A stretch of 19,453 bases of DNA from Ruminococcaceae bacterium UBA6364. GTDB taxonomy: Bacteria; Bacillota; Clostridia; Oscillospirales; Acutalibacteraceae. Of this stretch, positions 1 through 7,286 are shown piece by piece. The notes below the pieces were generated by a model that was given only the letters and a program-made list of their open reading frames with translations, ran no database searches and was not told where the DNA came from. The DNA is taken from NCBI GenBank assembly GCA_002440045.1, contig DJRI01000039.1, positions 8,813-28,265 of the forward strand, read 5' to 3'. The stretch's first letter is position 1. Each line of letters starts with the position of its first letter. Made by a program: the position numbers and the translations under genes.

Positions 1-24
1 CTAAACGCCGAAAACGGCGTTTAG
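1..24 (-). terminator. Hairpin at left edge, probable terminator of the proline-cluster transcript
   Basis: A perfect 10-bp inverted repeat, CTAAACGCCG and CGGCGTTTAG, encloses an AAAA loop. It lies 80 bp beyond the stop codon of the last minus-strand gene of the cluster. Any minus-strand T-tract would fall outside the window, so terminator function is inferred from position and stem strength. Positions 25-103 contain nothing else I can support. Confidence 0.5.
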
Positions 25-103
25 CATTCGATTAATTCATTCTGAACGTTTTTTCCAAGCCCCTTTTCCGTATGAAATTGCGCGGAGGCTGTAAAAAGTT
101 TCT

Positions 104-730
104 TTATAGTCCCACTGTATTCGGGTCTATTTTTTCTGTAAGAACAGCCGCTTTTGCGGCGTCTTCAAGTGCGGCGGCGTTAACAGCCGCTTCACCTACC
201 GTTTTGCCCCAGCAAAACGGCGCGAAGCCGGCGCACAGCACCGCCGGAACGGCTGCGGGGTCAAGCGCCCTGCTTTTAAAGGTTTCGGCAATCACTTTGC
301 CTGTGTTTTTTTCAAAATCCGAAAGCTCCTCTTTTTTTAGAAGCCGCGTGCAGGGAACAGCGCCGTGAAATCTCTTTGCGTGAATTGCGCCGTAACAGGG
401 AATATCTCTTTTTGCCTGCGCCCAAGCGACGGCATAAGGCGAAACGGTGTTAACAACGCCCGAAACCCCTGTGAAAGCTTTGTATATTTCAAGATGCGTT
501 TTTATTTCCGGCGCGGGGTTCAATTCGCCTTCAAGAACATTTCCGTCCATATCGAGCACCAAAAGGTCCTCTGCCTTTAAATCTTCAAAAGGAACGCCCA
601 ACGGATTTATTACGACAAGGCCGTATCTGCTCTCACACGCAGAAACGGCGCCGCCCGTGTATGTAACAAGGCCATATTTTGATAGCGTGAGACTTGCCTT
701 TAAAACTTCTCTTTTTAAATTTTCAAGCAT
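104..730 (-). CDS. AraD-like class II aldolase family protein, probable pseudoenzyme
   Basis: The 208-residue product aligns along its length with L-ribulose-5-phosphate 4-epimerase (AraD, 231 residues in E. coli). Shared landmarks are the N-terminus MLENLKREVL, the WAQA segment near 103-106, PCTR at 126-129 and the WGK turn near 174-176. Judged against my memory of E. coli AraD, the working residues are changed: Asn28 is Ala28, zinc ligands His95 and His97 are Asn94 and Val96, His171 is Phe169, Asp76 is Glu75 and Asp120 is Lys119. The C-terminal segment that carries further active-site residues is shorter. A class II aldolase or epimerase reaction is therefore unlikely, and a structural or regulatory role is possible. 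The ATG start has a good site, AAGGTGA, three bases upstream. It follows proC after a 107-bp gap. The fold family is fairly sure; the function is unknown. Confidence 0.8.
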   Translation of the reverse strand: MLENLKREVLKASLTLSKYGLVTYTGGAVSACESRYGLVVINPLGVPFEDLKAEDLLVLDMDGNVLEGELNPAPEIKTHLEIYKAFTGVSGVVNTVSPYAVAWAQAKRDIPCYGAIHAKRFHGAVPCTRLLKKEELSDFEKNTGKVIAETFKSRALDPAAVPAVLCAGFAPFCWGKTVGEAAVNAAALEDAAKAAVLTEKIDPNTVGL

Positions 731-807
731 TTTGTCACCTTATTTCAGCTTTTCGGATTAATTGACCGCTCAATCGGGTTATCGGCGGTTACTCAAAAAT
801 CTATGAT

Positions 808-837
808 TAATTGAGAGTGCAGATATTGACGGGGAAT
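808..837. repeat. Partial copy of a dispersed palindromic element
   Basis: The segment TTGAGAGTGCAGATATTGAC followed by GG matches the left arm of the palindrome at 9159-9206 with a single difference. The right arm is absent, because the proC stop codon follows immediately. It sits between proC and the AraD-like gene. Two related copies in 19 kb suggest a REP-like family. Confidence 0.55.
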
Positions 838-1638
838 TTATTTTCCGAGTTCGAGCGTCTTTTTATAAGCCGCCCTGACAGCCGAAGCTGCCGCCGCTCT
901 GAAGCCGCCCTCTTCAAGGCTGAAAACGCCCTCTATCGTACTGCCCGCGGGGCTGCACACTGCGTCTTTAAGCTCTTCGGGGTTTTTGCCCGTCACAAGA
1001 ACGGTCTTTGCCGAGCCCAAAAGCGTGCCTGCGGCATATTTTATAGCCTTGTCGCGCGGAAGTCCGCAAGCGACAGCGCCGTCTGCAAGCGCCTCTATAA
1101 ACATATATGCAAATGCGGGTCCGCAACCCGAAACACAGCTTGCGGCGTCGATTTTATCCTCGGAAAGCTCATCTGTAAGCCCCGAGAATTTCATAAGCTC
1201 GCAAAATCCGCGTTTTTCTTCATCGGTTGCGCCGTCTGCACAGTAAAGCACCGTACCCTCGCCCACGGAAACGGGCATATTGGGCATTATTCTTATTATG
1301 GGAAGCTCTGTTTTAAGCCTTGTTCTTACAGACTCCGCCGAAACGCCCGCCGCCATTGAAACTATTACCGCTCTTTTTTCGCGGCTTTTTAAGGTCTCGC
1401 CTATTTCCGAAAAAAGCGTGTCGAGCATCTGCGGCTTTACGCCCAAAAATATATATTCCGAATTTAAAACGACTTCGTCTCTTGAAGCGGAAACAGTGCC
1501 GTTTTTTTCACAAAACGCCCTTGTTTTTTCACTGTCGGCGTCAAAAACCGCTATATTTTCGCTTCCGACAGCCCTTGCCGCCGCAACTGCGAGCGCGCCG
1601 CCCATATTGCCGCAGCCCAAAAAACCTGCTTTAAACAA
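838..1638 (-). CDS. proC: Pyrroline-5-carboxylate reductase
   Basis: ProC catalyses the last step of proline synthesis, reducing 1-pyrroline-5-carboxylate with NAD(P)H in the cytoplasm. The N-terminal Rossmann motif GCGNMGGALA is present. The C-terminal dimerisation domain carries the P5CR signature, with VSGCGPAF, then DAVCSPAGSTIEGV and an LEEGGFR stretch. The length of about 266 residues is usual for the family. The reading frame also opens at a GTG (1647), but the only good ribosome binding site, AAAGG, abuts that GTG. It is correctly spaced, nine bases away, from the TTG at 1638, so TTG is preferred. The gene lies just downstream of proA and is probably co-transcribed with proB and proA, so the complete glutamate-to-proline route is encoded here. 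Confidence 0.95.
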   Translation of the reverse strand: MFKAGFLGCGNMGGALAVAAARAVGSENIAVFDADSEKTRAFCEKNGTVSASRDEVVLNSEYIFLGVKPQMLDTLFSEIGETLKSREKRAVIVSMAAGVSAESVRTRLKTELPIIRIMPNMPVSVGEGTVLYCADGATDEEKRGFCELMKFSGLTDELSEDKIDAASCVSGCGPAFAYMFIEALADGAVACGLPRDKAIKYAAGTLLGSAKTVLVTGKNPEELKDAVCSPAGSTIEGVFSLEEGGFRAAAASAVRAAYKKTLELGK

Positions 1639-1651
1639 CCTTATCACCCTT

Positions 1652-2911
1652 TCAGCGTATCTGACCGTTGCCTTTGATTATGTATTTGTATGTTGTAAGC
1701 TCTTTAAGCCCCATAGGCCCTCTCGGGTGAAGCTTTTGAGTTGAAATGCCCATTTCACAGCCGAGACCGAACTCGCCGCCGTCGGTAAATCTTGTTGAAG
1801 CGTTCACATAAACCGCGGCGCTGTCTACAAGCGAGGTGAACACCTCTGCGGCGCACTCGTCGCGCGTTATTATCGCTTCGCTGTGACCGGTTGAATGAAG
1901 CGCTATATGTGACACCGCTTCGTTAACGCCGTCAACAACGGCGACAGCCATTTTGTAATCGAGAAACTCCGTATCAAACGATGTTTCTGATGCTTTCGTA
2001 CCGTCAATTATTTTTGCTGCGCGTTCATCAAGGAAAAATTCAACGGGAACAAGCCCCTGCTCGCTTCGTTTTAATGAAAGCCGCTCTTTTAACATGGGCA
2101 AAAAGCGCTCTGCAATATCGGAATCAACAAGAAGCACTTCTGCGGCATTGCAAACCGACGGTCTTTGCACCTTTGCGTTTTCTATTATATTCAAAGCCAT
2201 ATCAAAATCGGCTGTTTTTTCGACATAAATGTGGCAAATGCCCGTGCCCGTCTGAATGCACGGCACCTTTGCGTTTTCGGTGCAGGCTTTAATAAGCCCT
2301 GCGCCGCCGCGCGGAATAAGAAGGTCAACAAAGCCGACAGCCTCCATAAGCTCCTTTGCGCTTTCACGCGTTGTATCCTCAACAAGGTTTATAAGCGTTT
2401 TCGGCAAATCGCACCGCGCAAGCCCCTCGCGCATGGCGTCAACAATCGCCTTTGCCGAGCGAAACGCCTCTTTGCCGCTTCTTAAAACGCACACGTTGCC
2501 GCTTTTTAAAGAAAGCGCCGCCGCGTCTGACGTAACATTCGGGCGGCTTTCGTAAATGATTGCCGTAACACCCAAAGGAATACTTGTTTTTTCTATTATA
2601 AGCCCGTTCGGCCTTTCAACTCTTTCAAGCACTCTGCCGACAGGATCGGGAAGAAGCACGACTTCTTTAATTCCGTTTGCCATACCCTCTATGCGCTCTT
2701 TTGAAAGCGCAAGCCTGTCAAGCATAACGTCCGATATTTTGCCTTTTGCGTCGGCAAGGTCTTTTTTGTTCTCTTCAAGAATTTTGCCGCACGAAAGCAC
2801 AAGAGACTCTGCCATTTTTAAAAGAGCTTCGTTTTTTTCTTCTGCCGAGAGCGACGCGAGAGCCGATTTTGCCGCTTTTGCTTCTTTTAAAATTTCTTTT
2901 GTCGGTTTCAT
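1652..2911 (-). CDS. proA: Gamma-glutamyl phosphate reductase (glutamate-5-semialdehyde dehydrogenase)
   Basis: ProA reduces gamma-glutamyl phosphate to glutamate-5-semialdehyde with NADPH, the second step of proline synthesis. The 419-residue protein has the aldehyde-dehydrogenase fold with the predicted catalytic cysteine at Cys254 in QRPSVCNAAE. The C-terminal family signature spans about 369-402, with VNASTRFTDGGEFGLG and STQKLHPRGPMGL. The length is typical. The ATG overlaps the proB stop as ATGA, and its ribosome binding site GGAGGAA lies inside the end of proB. This implies translational coupling of the kinase and the reductase, which pass on an unstable acyl phosphate. No damage is visible. 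Confidence 0.97.
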   Translation of the reverse strand: MKPTKEILKEAKAAKSALASLSAEEKNEALLKMAESLVLSCGKILEENKKDLADAKGKISDVMLDRLALSKERIEGMANGIKEVVLLPDPVGRVLERVERPNGLIIEKTSIPLGVTAIIYESRPNVTSDAAALSLKSGNVCVLRSGKEAFRSAKAIVDAMREGLARCDLPKTLINLVEDTTRESAKELMEAVGFVDLLIPRGGAGLIKACTENAKVPCIQTGTGICHIYVEKTADFDMALNIIENAKVQRPSVCNAAEVLLVDSDIAERFLPMLKERLSLKRSEQGLVPVEFFLDERAAKIIDGTKASETSFDTEFLDYKMAVAVVDGVNEAVSHIALHSTGHSEAIITRDECAAEVFTSLVDSAAVYVNASTRFTDGGEFGLGCEMGISTQKLHPRGPMGLKELTTYKYIIKGNGQIR

Positions 2912-3684
2912 TTCTTCATTCCTCCGGCGATAAATCTTGTTCCGACGCTTTTTTTGTCGGTAATATCGTAAAGCACGCGCGGGTCAAAGCCGTTTGCAAT
3001 TACAACATCCGTTCCGTTTTCGGTGCAAAGCTTTGCCGCGGAAATTTTTGTCTGCATTCCGCCCGTGCCGAGCGCCGAGCCTTTGCCGCCGCCGAGCGCC
3101 TCTATTTCGGGCGTAATTTCGGCTACCTCTTCAATAAGCTTTGCGTCCTTATTTTTATGCGGGTCGGCGGTATATAGTCCGTCAATATCGGAAAGAAGCA
3201 CAAGTAAATCGGCGTTCATACAAACCGCGACAATTGCGCTTAACGTGTCGTTGTCGCCTACGGCAATTTCGTCGGTCGAAATGGTATCGTTTTCGTTTAT
3301 TATCGGAAGCACGTTCATTTCAAGAAGTCTTGTCATAGTGCTTTTTATGTTTTTATAGCGCTCCGGATTCTGAAGGTCAAGCCCCGTAAGCAAAATTTGC
3401 GCCACGGTGTGGTTATATTCGGAGAACAGCTTGTCATAGGCATACATAAGCTCGCACTGACCGACCGCCGCAGCCGCCTGCTTTGTGGGCATATCGGACG
3501 GCCGCTCTTTTAAAGAGAGCTTTCCGACGCCCATTCCTATAGCGCCCGACGAAACGAGAATAACCTCGTTACCCGCGTTTTTTAAATCGCTCAATACCTT
3601 GCAAAGCTCTTCAACATGGCGAATGTTCATACAGCCTGTTTTGTGCGCAAGCGTTGATGTTCCTACTTTAACAACTATTCTCAT
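2908..3684 (-). CDS. proB: Glutamate 5-kinase, PUA-less short form
   Basis: ProB phosphorylates glutamate at the gamma carboxylate with ATP, the committed step of proline synthesis and usually the target of proline feedback inhibition. The protein begins MRIVVKVGTST, as amino-acid kinases do, has VSSGAIGMGVGKL near 44-56, and carries the substrate loop NENDTISTDEI followed by GDNDTLSA near 130-150. At 258 residues it ends after the kinase domain and lacks the C-terminal PUA domain of the roughly 370-residue E. coli type. Short forms are known in Firmicutes. The ATG has the site GAAGGATT upstream. It follows maf by 12 bp and overlaps proA by 4 bp. Confidence 0.95.
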   Translation of the reverse strand: MRIVVKVGTSTLAHKTGCMNIRHVEELCKVLSDLKNAGNEVILVSSGAIGMGVGKLSLKERPSDMPTKQAAAAVGQCELMYAYDKLFSEYNHTVAQILLTGLDLQNPERYKNIKSTMTRLLEMNVLPIINENDTISTDEIAVGDNDTLSAIVAVCMNADLLVLLSDIDGLYTADPHKNKDAKLIEEVAEITPEIEALGGGKGSALGTGGMQTKISAAKLCTENGTDVVIANGFDPRVLYDITDKKSVGTRFIAGGMKK

Positions 3685-3696
3685 ACCTAATCCTTC

Positions 3697-4257
3697 TTAC
3701 CTTGAAAGCTTTAAAAGCTCCCTTTTAAGCCTTGCTACGGGAAGCCCCATAACATTATAATAATCCCCGTCTATTTTTTTGACGAGCAGTGCGCCCGCCC
3801 CCTGTATTCCGTAAGCGCCCGCCTTGTCAAGCGGTTCGCCCGTTTTTATGTAATCTTCAATCTCTTCTTTTGAAAGCTCATAAAACGTAACACGGGTCGA
3901 TTCGCAAAACGTTTCGGCTTTGCCGTCTTTTATTAATGTAACGCCCGTAAAAACGGTGTGCGTTTTGCCGCTTAAAAGCGAAAGCATTGAAAAAGCGTCG
4001 CTTTCGTTTTTGGGCTTGCCGAGAATTTTTCCGTCAAGGCACACAACCGTATCGGCAGAAACGGTAATTTCGTCTTTTTTTGCCTTGTCTTTAACGTCAA
4101 AGCCCTTGAGCCTTGAAAGATATTTAACCGTTTCTTCGGCGTTTAAGCCGTCGGGCACGTTTTCTTCGCACCCCGACGGGCAAATTGTAACGTCGCCGCT
4201 TATGAGCCTTATAAGCTCGCGCCGCCTTGGCGAACCGGACGCCAACAAAATTTTCAT
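3697..4257 (-). CDS. maf: Maf-like nucleoside triphosphate pyrophosphatase
   Basis: Maf proteins hydrolyse non-canonical or excess nucleoside triphosphates, typically dTTP/UTP, to monophosphates and pyrophosphate, and have been linked to septum formation. The 186-residue product opens with the diagnostic ASGSPRRREL motif, has the metal-site region SADTVV near 67-72, and carries EPLDKAGAYGIQGAG in the C-terminal third, the pattern of the YhdE/dTTP-UTP subgroup. The length is normal. Its ATG overlaps the stop codon of the upstream isomerase-like gene as ATGA, and proB follows 12 bp after its stop. It therefore seems to ride on the same transcript as the proline genes, although there is no direct pathway link. 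Confidence 0.93.
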   Translation of the reverse strand: MKILLASGSPRRRELIRLISGDVTICPSGCEENVPDGLNAEETVKYLSRLKGFDVKDKAKKDEITVSADTVVCLDGKILGKPKNESDAFSMLSLLSGKTHTVFTGVTLIKDGKAETFCESTRVTFYELSKEEIEDYIKTGEPLDKAGAYGIQGAGALLVKKIDGDYYNVMGLPVARLKRELLKLSR

Positions 4258-5129
4258 TTTAACAGTCCTTCCGCCTTTTTAAGTGTGTTAAGACCCCATT
4301 TGCAGGCAAGTCTTGCGTCCTCGCAGCCCTCAAACTCAAGCGTTACAAAGCCGTCGTAGCCCGCCGCCTTTGCAATTGAAAGGCACTGATAAACGGGCAC
4401 GTCGCCGTGGCCGAGAACAGCCCCGCGAAGATAGTTGCCGCCGCGCGTTTTAAAAAAGCCGTCGCAGGGGGCAAAGCCGTTGCCGCTTTTTATATGAAAA
4501 TCCTTTGCGTGAAGATATGAAATATACGGCGCAAGCCTTGAAGTTGCGGTTACGGGGTCCTCGTCGGCGCAAAGAAAGTTGCCTATATCAAGCTGAACGC
4601 CGAAATTCGGATTTTTAACGCCGGTAACAATTTTTTCGACGCGCTCCGAGTCCTGGCAAAAATAGCCGTGATTTTCAATCATAGTTTTTATGCCTTTTTT
4701 TGCGGCATATTCCGTTACCGCCCTGTAGCCCTCGATTATTCTCGGAAGAGCGTCCGAAAAACCGTTGTATTTTCTTTCTTCGCCCCTAAAGCCGCCAGTT
4801 GCGTCGTGGCGCATACCCGAAGCGCCGAGAGCAAGAGCCACATCAACCTCTTTTTTAAGGCGTTCAATCTCTTTATTCAAATCGCCGTCGCTGCCGTAAA
4901 GAAGGTCTGCGCCGATAGAATACTGCGTAACGGTAAGCCCGTATTTTTCGCATTCTTCTTTAAGCTCTTTTGCCCAACAGAGCTTTTCTGTGCCCTCGGG
5001 CGTGTGAATTTCGGCAAATTCGATGCCGTCAAACCCAAGCTCTTTTGTGAGCGAAATAAGCTCTTTTTCTGTAAGCTCACCCTTATTTACAAGTGACGAA
5101 AGGCTGTAACTGCTCAGCGCAAATTTCAT
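4254..5129 (-). CDS. Sugar phosphate isomerase/epimerase, xylose-isomerase-like TIM barrel
   Basis: This is an AP_endonuc_2/xylose-isomerase-like TIM-barrel protein of about 291 residues. Family members isomerise or epimerise sugars or polyols at a divalent metal site. Predicted metal ligands are the Glu in TMIENHG, the Asp in QLDIGN, the His residues in LHAKDFH and the Glu in VTLEFEG; GHGDVP is also typical. The frame extends upstream to 5159, but the ATG at 5129 has the good site GGAAAGG nine bases upstream, and the product then begins MKFALSSYSL, as relatives do. The substrate cannot be read from sequence. It is the first gene of the minus-strand cluster with maf and proBAC and is divergent from the mecA-like gene. 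No clear minus-strand promoter was recognised. Confidence 0.85.
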   Translation of the reverse strand: MKFALSSYSLSSLVNKGELTEKELISLTKELGFDGIEFAEIHTPEGTEKLCWAKELKEECEKYGLTVTQYSIGADLLYGSDGDLNKEIERLKKEVDVALALGASGMRHDATGGFRGEERKYNGFSDALPRIIEGYRAVTEYAAKKGIKTMIENHGYFCQDSERVEKIVTGVKNPNFGVQLDIGNFLCADEDPVTATSRLAPYISYLHAKDFHIKSGNGFAPCDGFFKTRGGNYLRGAVLGHGDVPVYQCLSIAKAAGYDGFVTLEFEGCEDARLACKWGLNTLKKAEGLLK

Positions 5130-5158
5130 AATAAACGTCCCTTTCCAATTTTTTATCA

Positions 5159-5187
5159 TTGAGCCCCTTTAAAATGAGTATTATAAT
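5159..5187 (+). promoter_or_regulatory. SigA-like promoter of the mecA-like gene
   Basis: TTGAGC (5159-5164) and a perfect TATAAT (5182-5187) are separated by 17 bp. Transcription would begin near 5194, leaving a leader of about 20 bases with the site AAGGGGG before the TTG start at 5214. The elements overlap the 5' leader of the divergent isomerase-like gene, so the two genes may influence each other's transcription. Confidence 0.75.
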
Positions 5188-5213
5188 AATAAAACAATCA
5201 AGGGGGCGAAATT

Positions 5214-5804
5214 TTGAATATCGAATCTGTGAACGATGAAAAAATCCGCGTTACTTTGAGTAGAGAGGATATGAAATCGCTCGACATTACATATGACGAG
5301 ATGGATTACTCGAATATTGAGACGCGCCGCGTTATCTGGACGGTGCTTGACGAGGCGCGCGCGCACCTCGGAAAAGACATCGACACCGACGGCAGGCTTC
5401 TGATTGAGGTCTGCCCGCTTGACGACGGCGGGTGTGTTATGTATTTTTCATCGGCAAAAGAAAACGAAAAAAGCTTCGGCGCAAGGCGGCCCGTTATGAA
5501 AAAAGAGTCGGAGCCCATCATATTTAAAGCCGAAAATGCCGCCGCTTTTTTTGACGCATATTCTGCGCTTTGCAATGAAAAGCAACGCTTTAAAAGCGCC
5601 GAATATTTAAAGTACGGCGAAAATTTTTATTGCATAACCGTGCCGAAACCGCAATGCGCCGACGCGCTTATTTTCAGGCTTTCGGAATACGGCGAAGCGT
5701 ACTGTGCAAAAAGAGCCGAAACCGCGTTTCTTTTTGAGCGCGGAAAAAAGCTTTATCTGAGTGAAGCCACCGCCGAAGCGACGTCGTCCGAATTAAAAAT
5801 ATAA
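5214..5804 (+). CDS. mecA: MecA-like adaptor protein for ClpC
   Basis: The 196-residue product matches the layout of the Firmicutes adaptor MecA, which delivers substrate proteins such as ComK to the ClpCP protease. The N-terminal domain (1-80) has the family pattern MNIESVNDEKIRVTLSREDM and the LLIEVCPLDDGG strand region. An acidic/lysine linker follows, and a C-terminal ClpC-binding domain (about 100-196) ends in FERGKKLYLSEA. It starts at TTG, supported by AAGGGGG seven bases upstream and by the promoter at 5159-5187. It is the only well-supported plus-strand gene in the window. The last 17 codons are antisense to the end of rpe. Sequence similarity is family-level, so targets may differ from those of Bacillus MecA. 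Confidence 0.8.
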   Translation: MNIESVNDEKIRVTLSREDMKSLDITYDEMDYSNIETRRVIWTVLDEARAHLGKDIDTDGRLLIEVCPLDDGGCVMYFSSAKENEKSFGARRPVMKKESEPIIFKAENAAAFFDAYSALCNEKQRFKSAEYLKYGENFYCITVPKPQCADALIFRLSEYGEAYCAKRAETAFLFERGKKLYLSEATAEATSSELKI

Positions 5805-6400
5805 CTGCCCGCAACGAGCATATCCGCGCCCGCTTCTTTTGCGACGGGCGCTGTATTTTTGTCTATTCCGCCGTCAACCTCAATATGAAGAGGGATTGAG
5901 AGTCTTTCGGCCTCGTCTCTTATTTCTTTTATCTTTTTTACCGTGTCCGTCATAAAGCTTTGACCGCCGAAGCCCGGCTCGACCGTCATAACAAGCACGG
6001 CAAAAACCTTTTGAAGATACGGAAAAACCGCCGACGCCGGCGTTTGCGGCTTTATTACAACGGCGGGCTTTATGCCGCACCCGGTTATTTTTTTTATTAC
6101 TTCGTCGGGGCCAGAGTCGCTTTCAAGGTGAAACGAAATCATATCCGCCCCGGCTTTTTTGAACGCGTCGATATATTTTAGGGGCTCACTTATCATAAGA
6201 TGGCAGTCAAGAAACATATCGGTGCATTTTCTTATTGACGCGACAACGGGCGGTCCTATTGATATATTAGGCACAAAATGCCCGTCCATAACATCAACGT
6301 GGAGCATATCCGCCCCCGCGTTTTTTACTTTTTCAATTTCGCTTTTAAGCGAAGCGTAGTCTGCCGCAAGTATTGACGGCGCAATTAAAATTTTATTCAC
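5753..6400 (-). CDS. rpe: Ribulose-phosphate 3-epimerase
   Basis: Rpe interconverts D-ribulose 5-phosphate and D-xylulose 5-phosphate in the pentose phosphate pathway. The 215-residue TIM barrel begins with the classic IAPSILAADY, carries metal ligands in LHVDVMDGHFVPN (His34, Asp36) and in DCHLMI, and has the late catalytic Asp in EVDGGI. The length is normal. The start is GTG at 6400, with the site GAGGAG seven bases upstream, and it overlaps the ribF stop by 8 bp. It is the last gene of the long translation operon. Its stop codon lies 52 bp inside the convergent mecA-like gene. Confidence 0.95.
   Translation of the reverse strand: MNKILIAPSILAADYASLKSEIEKVKNAGADMLHVDVMDGHFVPNISIGPPVVASIRKCTDMFLDCHLMISEPLKYIDAFKKAGADMISFHLESDSGPDEVIKKITGCGIKPAVVIKPQTPASAVFPYLQKVFAVLVMTVEPGFGGQSFMTDTVKKIKEIRDEAERLSIPLHIEVDGGIDKNTAPVAKEAGADMLVAGSYIFNSDDVASAVASLR
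5826..5860 (+). terminator. Possible terminator of the mecA-like gene, inside rpe
   Basis: GCGCCCG (5826-5832) pairs perfectly with CGGGCGC (5845-5851) around a 12-base loop, followed on the plus strand by TGTATTTTT. It begins 21 bp after the mecA-like stop codon. It lies within the rpe coding region, so the match could be coincidental. Confidence 0.4.
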
Positions 6401-7286
6401 TGTAAAGCTCCTCTAAAAGAGTTTCTGCTGTTTTTTTGTCGGCATCTATTCGGTCGCTAAGCTCAGAAAGGTCAGAAAACTTCATTTCGCCGCGCATACG
6501 CACTTTCGGCATAACCGTTATGTTTTCGCCGTAAAGGTCGCCGCTGAAGTTCAGAATGTGAGTTTCGCTGCGCTCTTTGGAGCTTCCGACGGTAGGTCTT
6601 ATGCCGATATTTGTGACGGCGGGATAAATCTTACCGTTAACCTCGCAAAACGAAGCGTAAACCCCGTAAGCGGGCACGGTAAATCCGTCGTCAAAAAACT
6701 GATTGATAGTCGGCGAGCCCATTGTTCTGCCGCGCTTGTCGCCGTGCACCACCGTAAAATCATAGCAAAAATCCCTGCCGAGCATGGCGTTTGCCTTTTC
6801 GATTTCGCCGAGAGTTATCGCCTTTCTTATTCTGGTGGAGCTTATCGGCTCGCCCTCAAAATTCACGGCGTCAGCCACAAAAAGCTTTATGCCGTTCTCA
6901 TTTGAAAGCTTTGAAAGCTTATTTACATCGCCCTCGGCATTTTTCCCGAAGCGGTAGTTAAAGCCGACCGAAATTTCGGAGGGCGCGATATTTTTTATTA
7001 TATTTTCAAAAAACTCCTCGGGCGACTGTGACATAACGTCGCGAAAGTCAATATAAATCGGCGTTACGCCCCATTTTTCAAGAAGCTTTTTTTCAAGCCG
7101 TTTTGTTATAAGCGCCGTCGGGGCTTTGCCCGTAAGCGCCGTTTGTGGGTGCTGTGAAAACAGCAGCGCGTACCTTTTTTTGTTTTCGCCCGCGGTCATA
7201 ACCCTTTTGTGACCGAGGTGAAGCCCGTCAAAAGTACCGAGCGCAAGAAAGCACCCTTTGGTTTTATTTAAATCTGACATATTCAT
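6393..7286 (-). CDS. ribF: Bifunctional riboflavin kinase/FAD synthetase
   Basis: RibF phosphorylates riboflavin to FMN and adenylylates FMN to FAD. The N-terminal nucleotidyltransferase domain shows LGTFDGLHLGHKRV at 16-29 and ISSTRIRKAI near 150. The C-terminal flavokinase domain shows RGRTMGSPTINQ, with the metal-binding Thr and Asn of the PTxN motif. At 297 residues it is close to the usual length. The first ATG overlaps the truB stop as ATGA; a second ATG two codons later is an alternative because the ribosome binding site, CGGAAA, is weak. Coupling of truB with ribF is common in bacteria, and rpe follows with an 8-bp overlap. Confidence 0.96.
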   Translation of the reverse strand: MNMSDLNKTKGCFLALGTFDGLHLGHKRVMTAGENKKRYALLFSQHPQTALTGKAPTALITKRLEKKLLEKWGVTPIYIDFRDVMSQSPEEFFENIIKNIAPSEISVGFNYRFGKNAEGDVNKLSKLSNENGIKLFVADAVNFEGEPISSTRIRKAITLGEIEKANAMLGRDFCYDFTVVHGDKRGRTMGSPTINQFFDDGFTVPAYGVYASFCEVNGKIYPAVTNIGIRPTVGSSKERSETHILNFSGDLYGENITVMPKVRMRGEMKFSDLSELSDRIDADKKTAETLLEELYSE

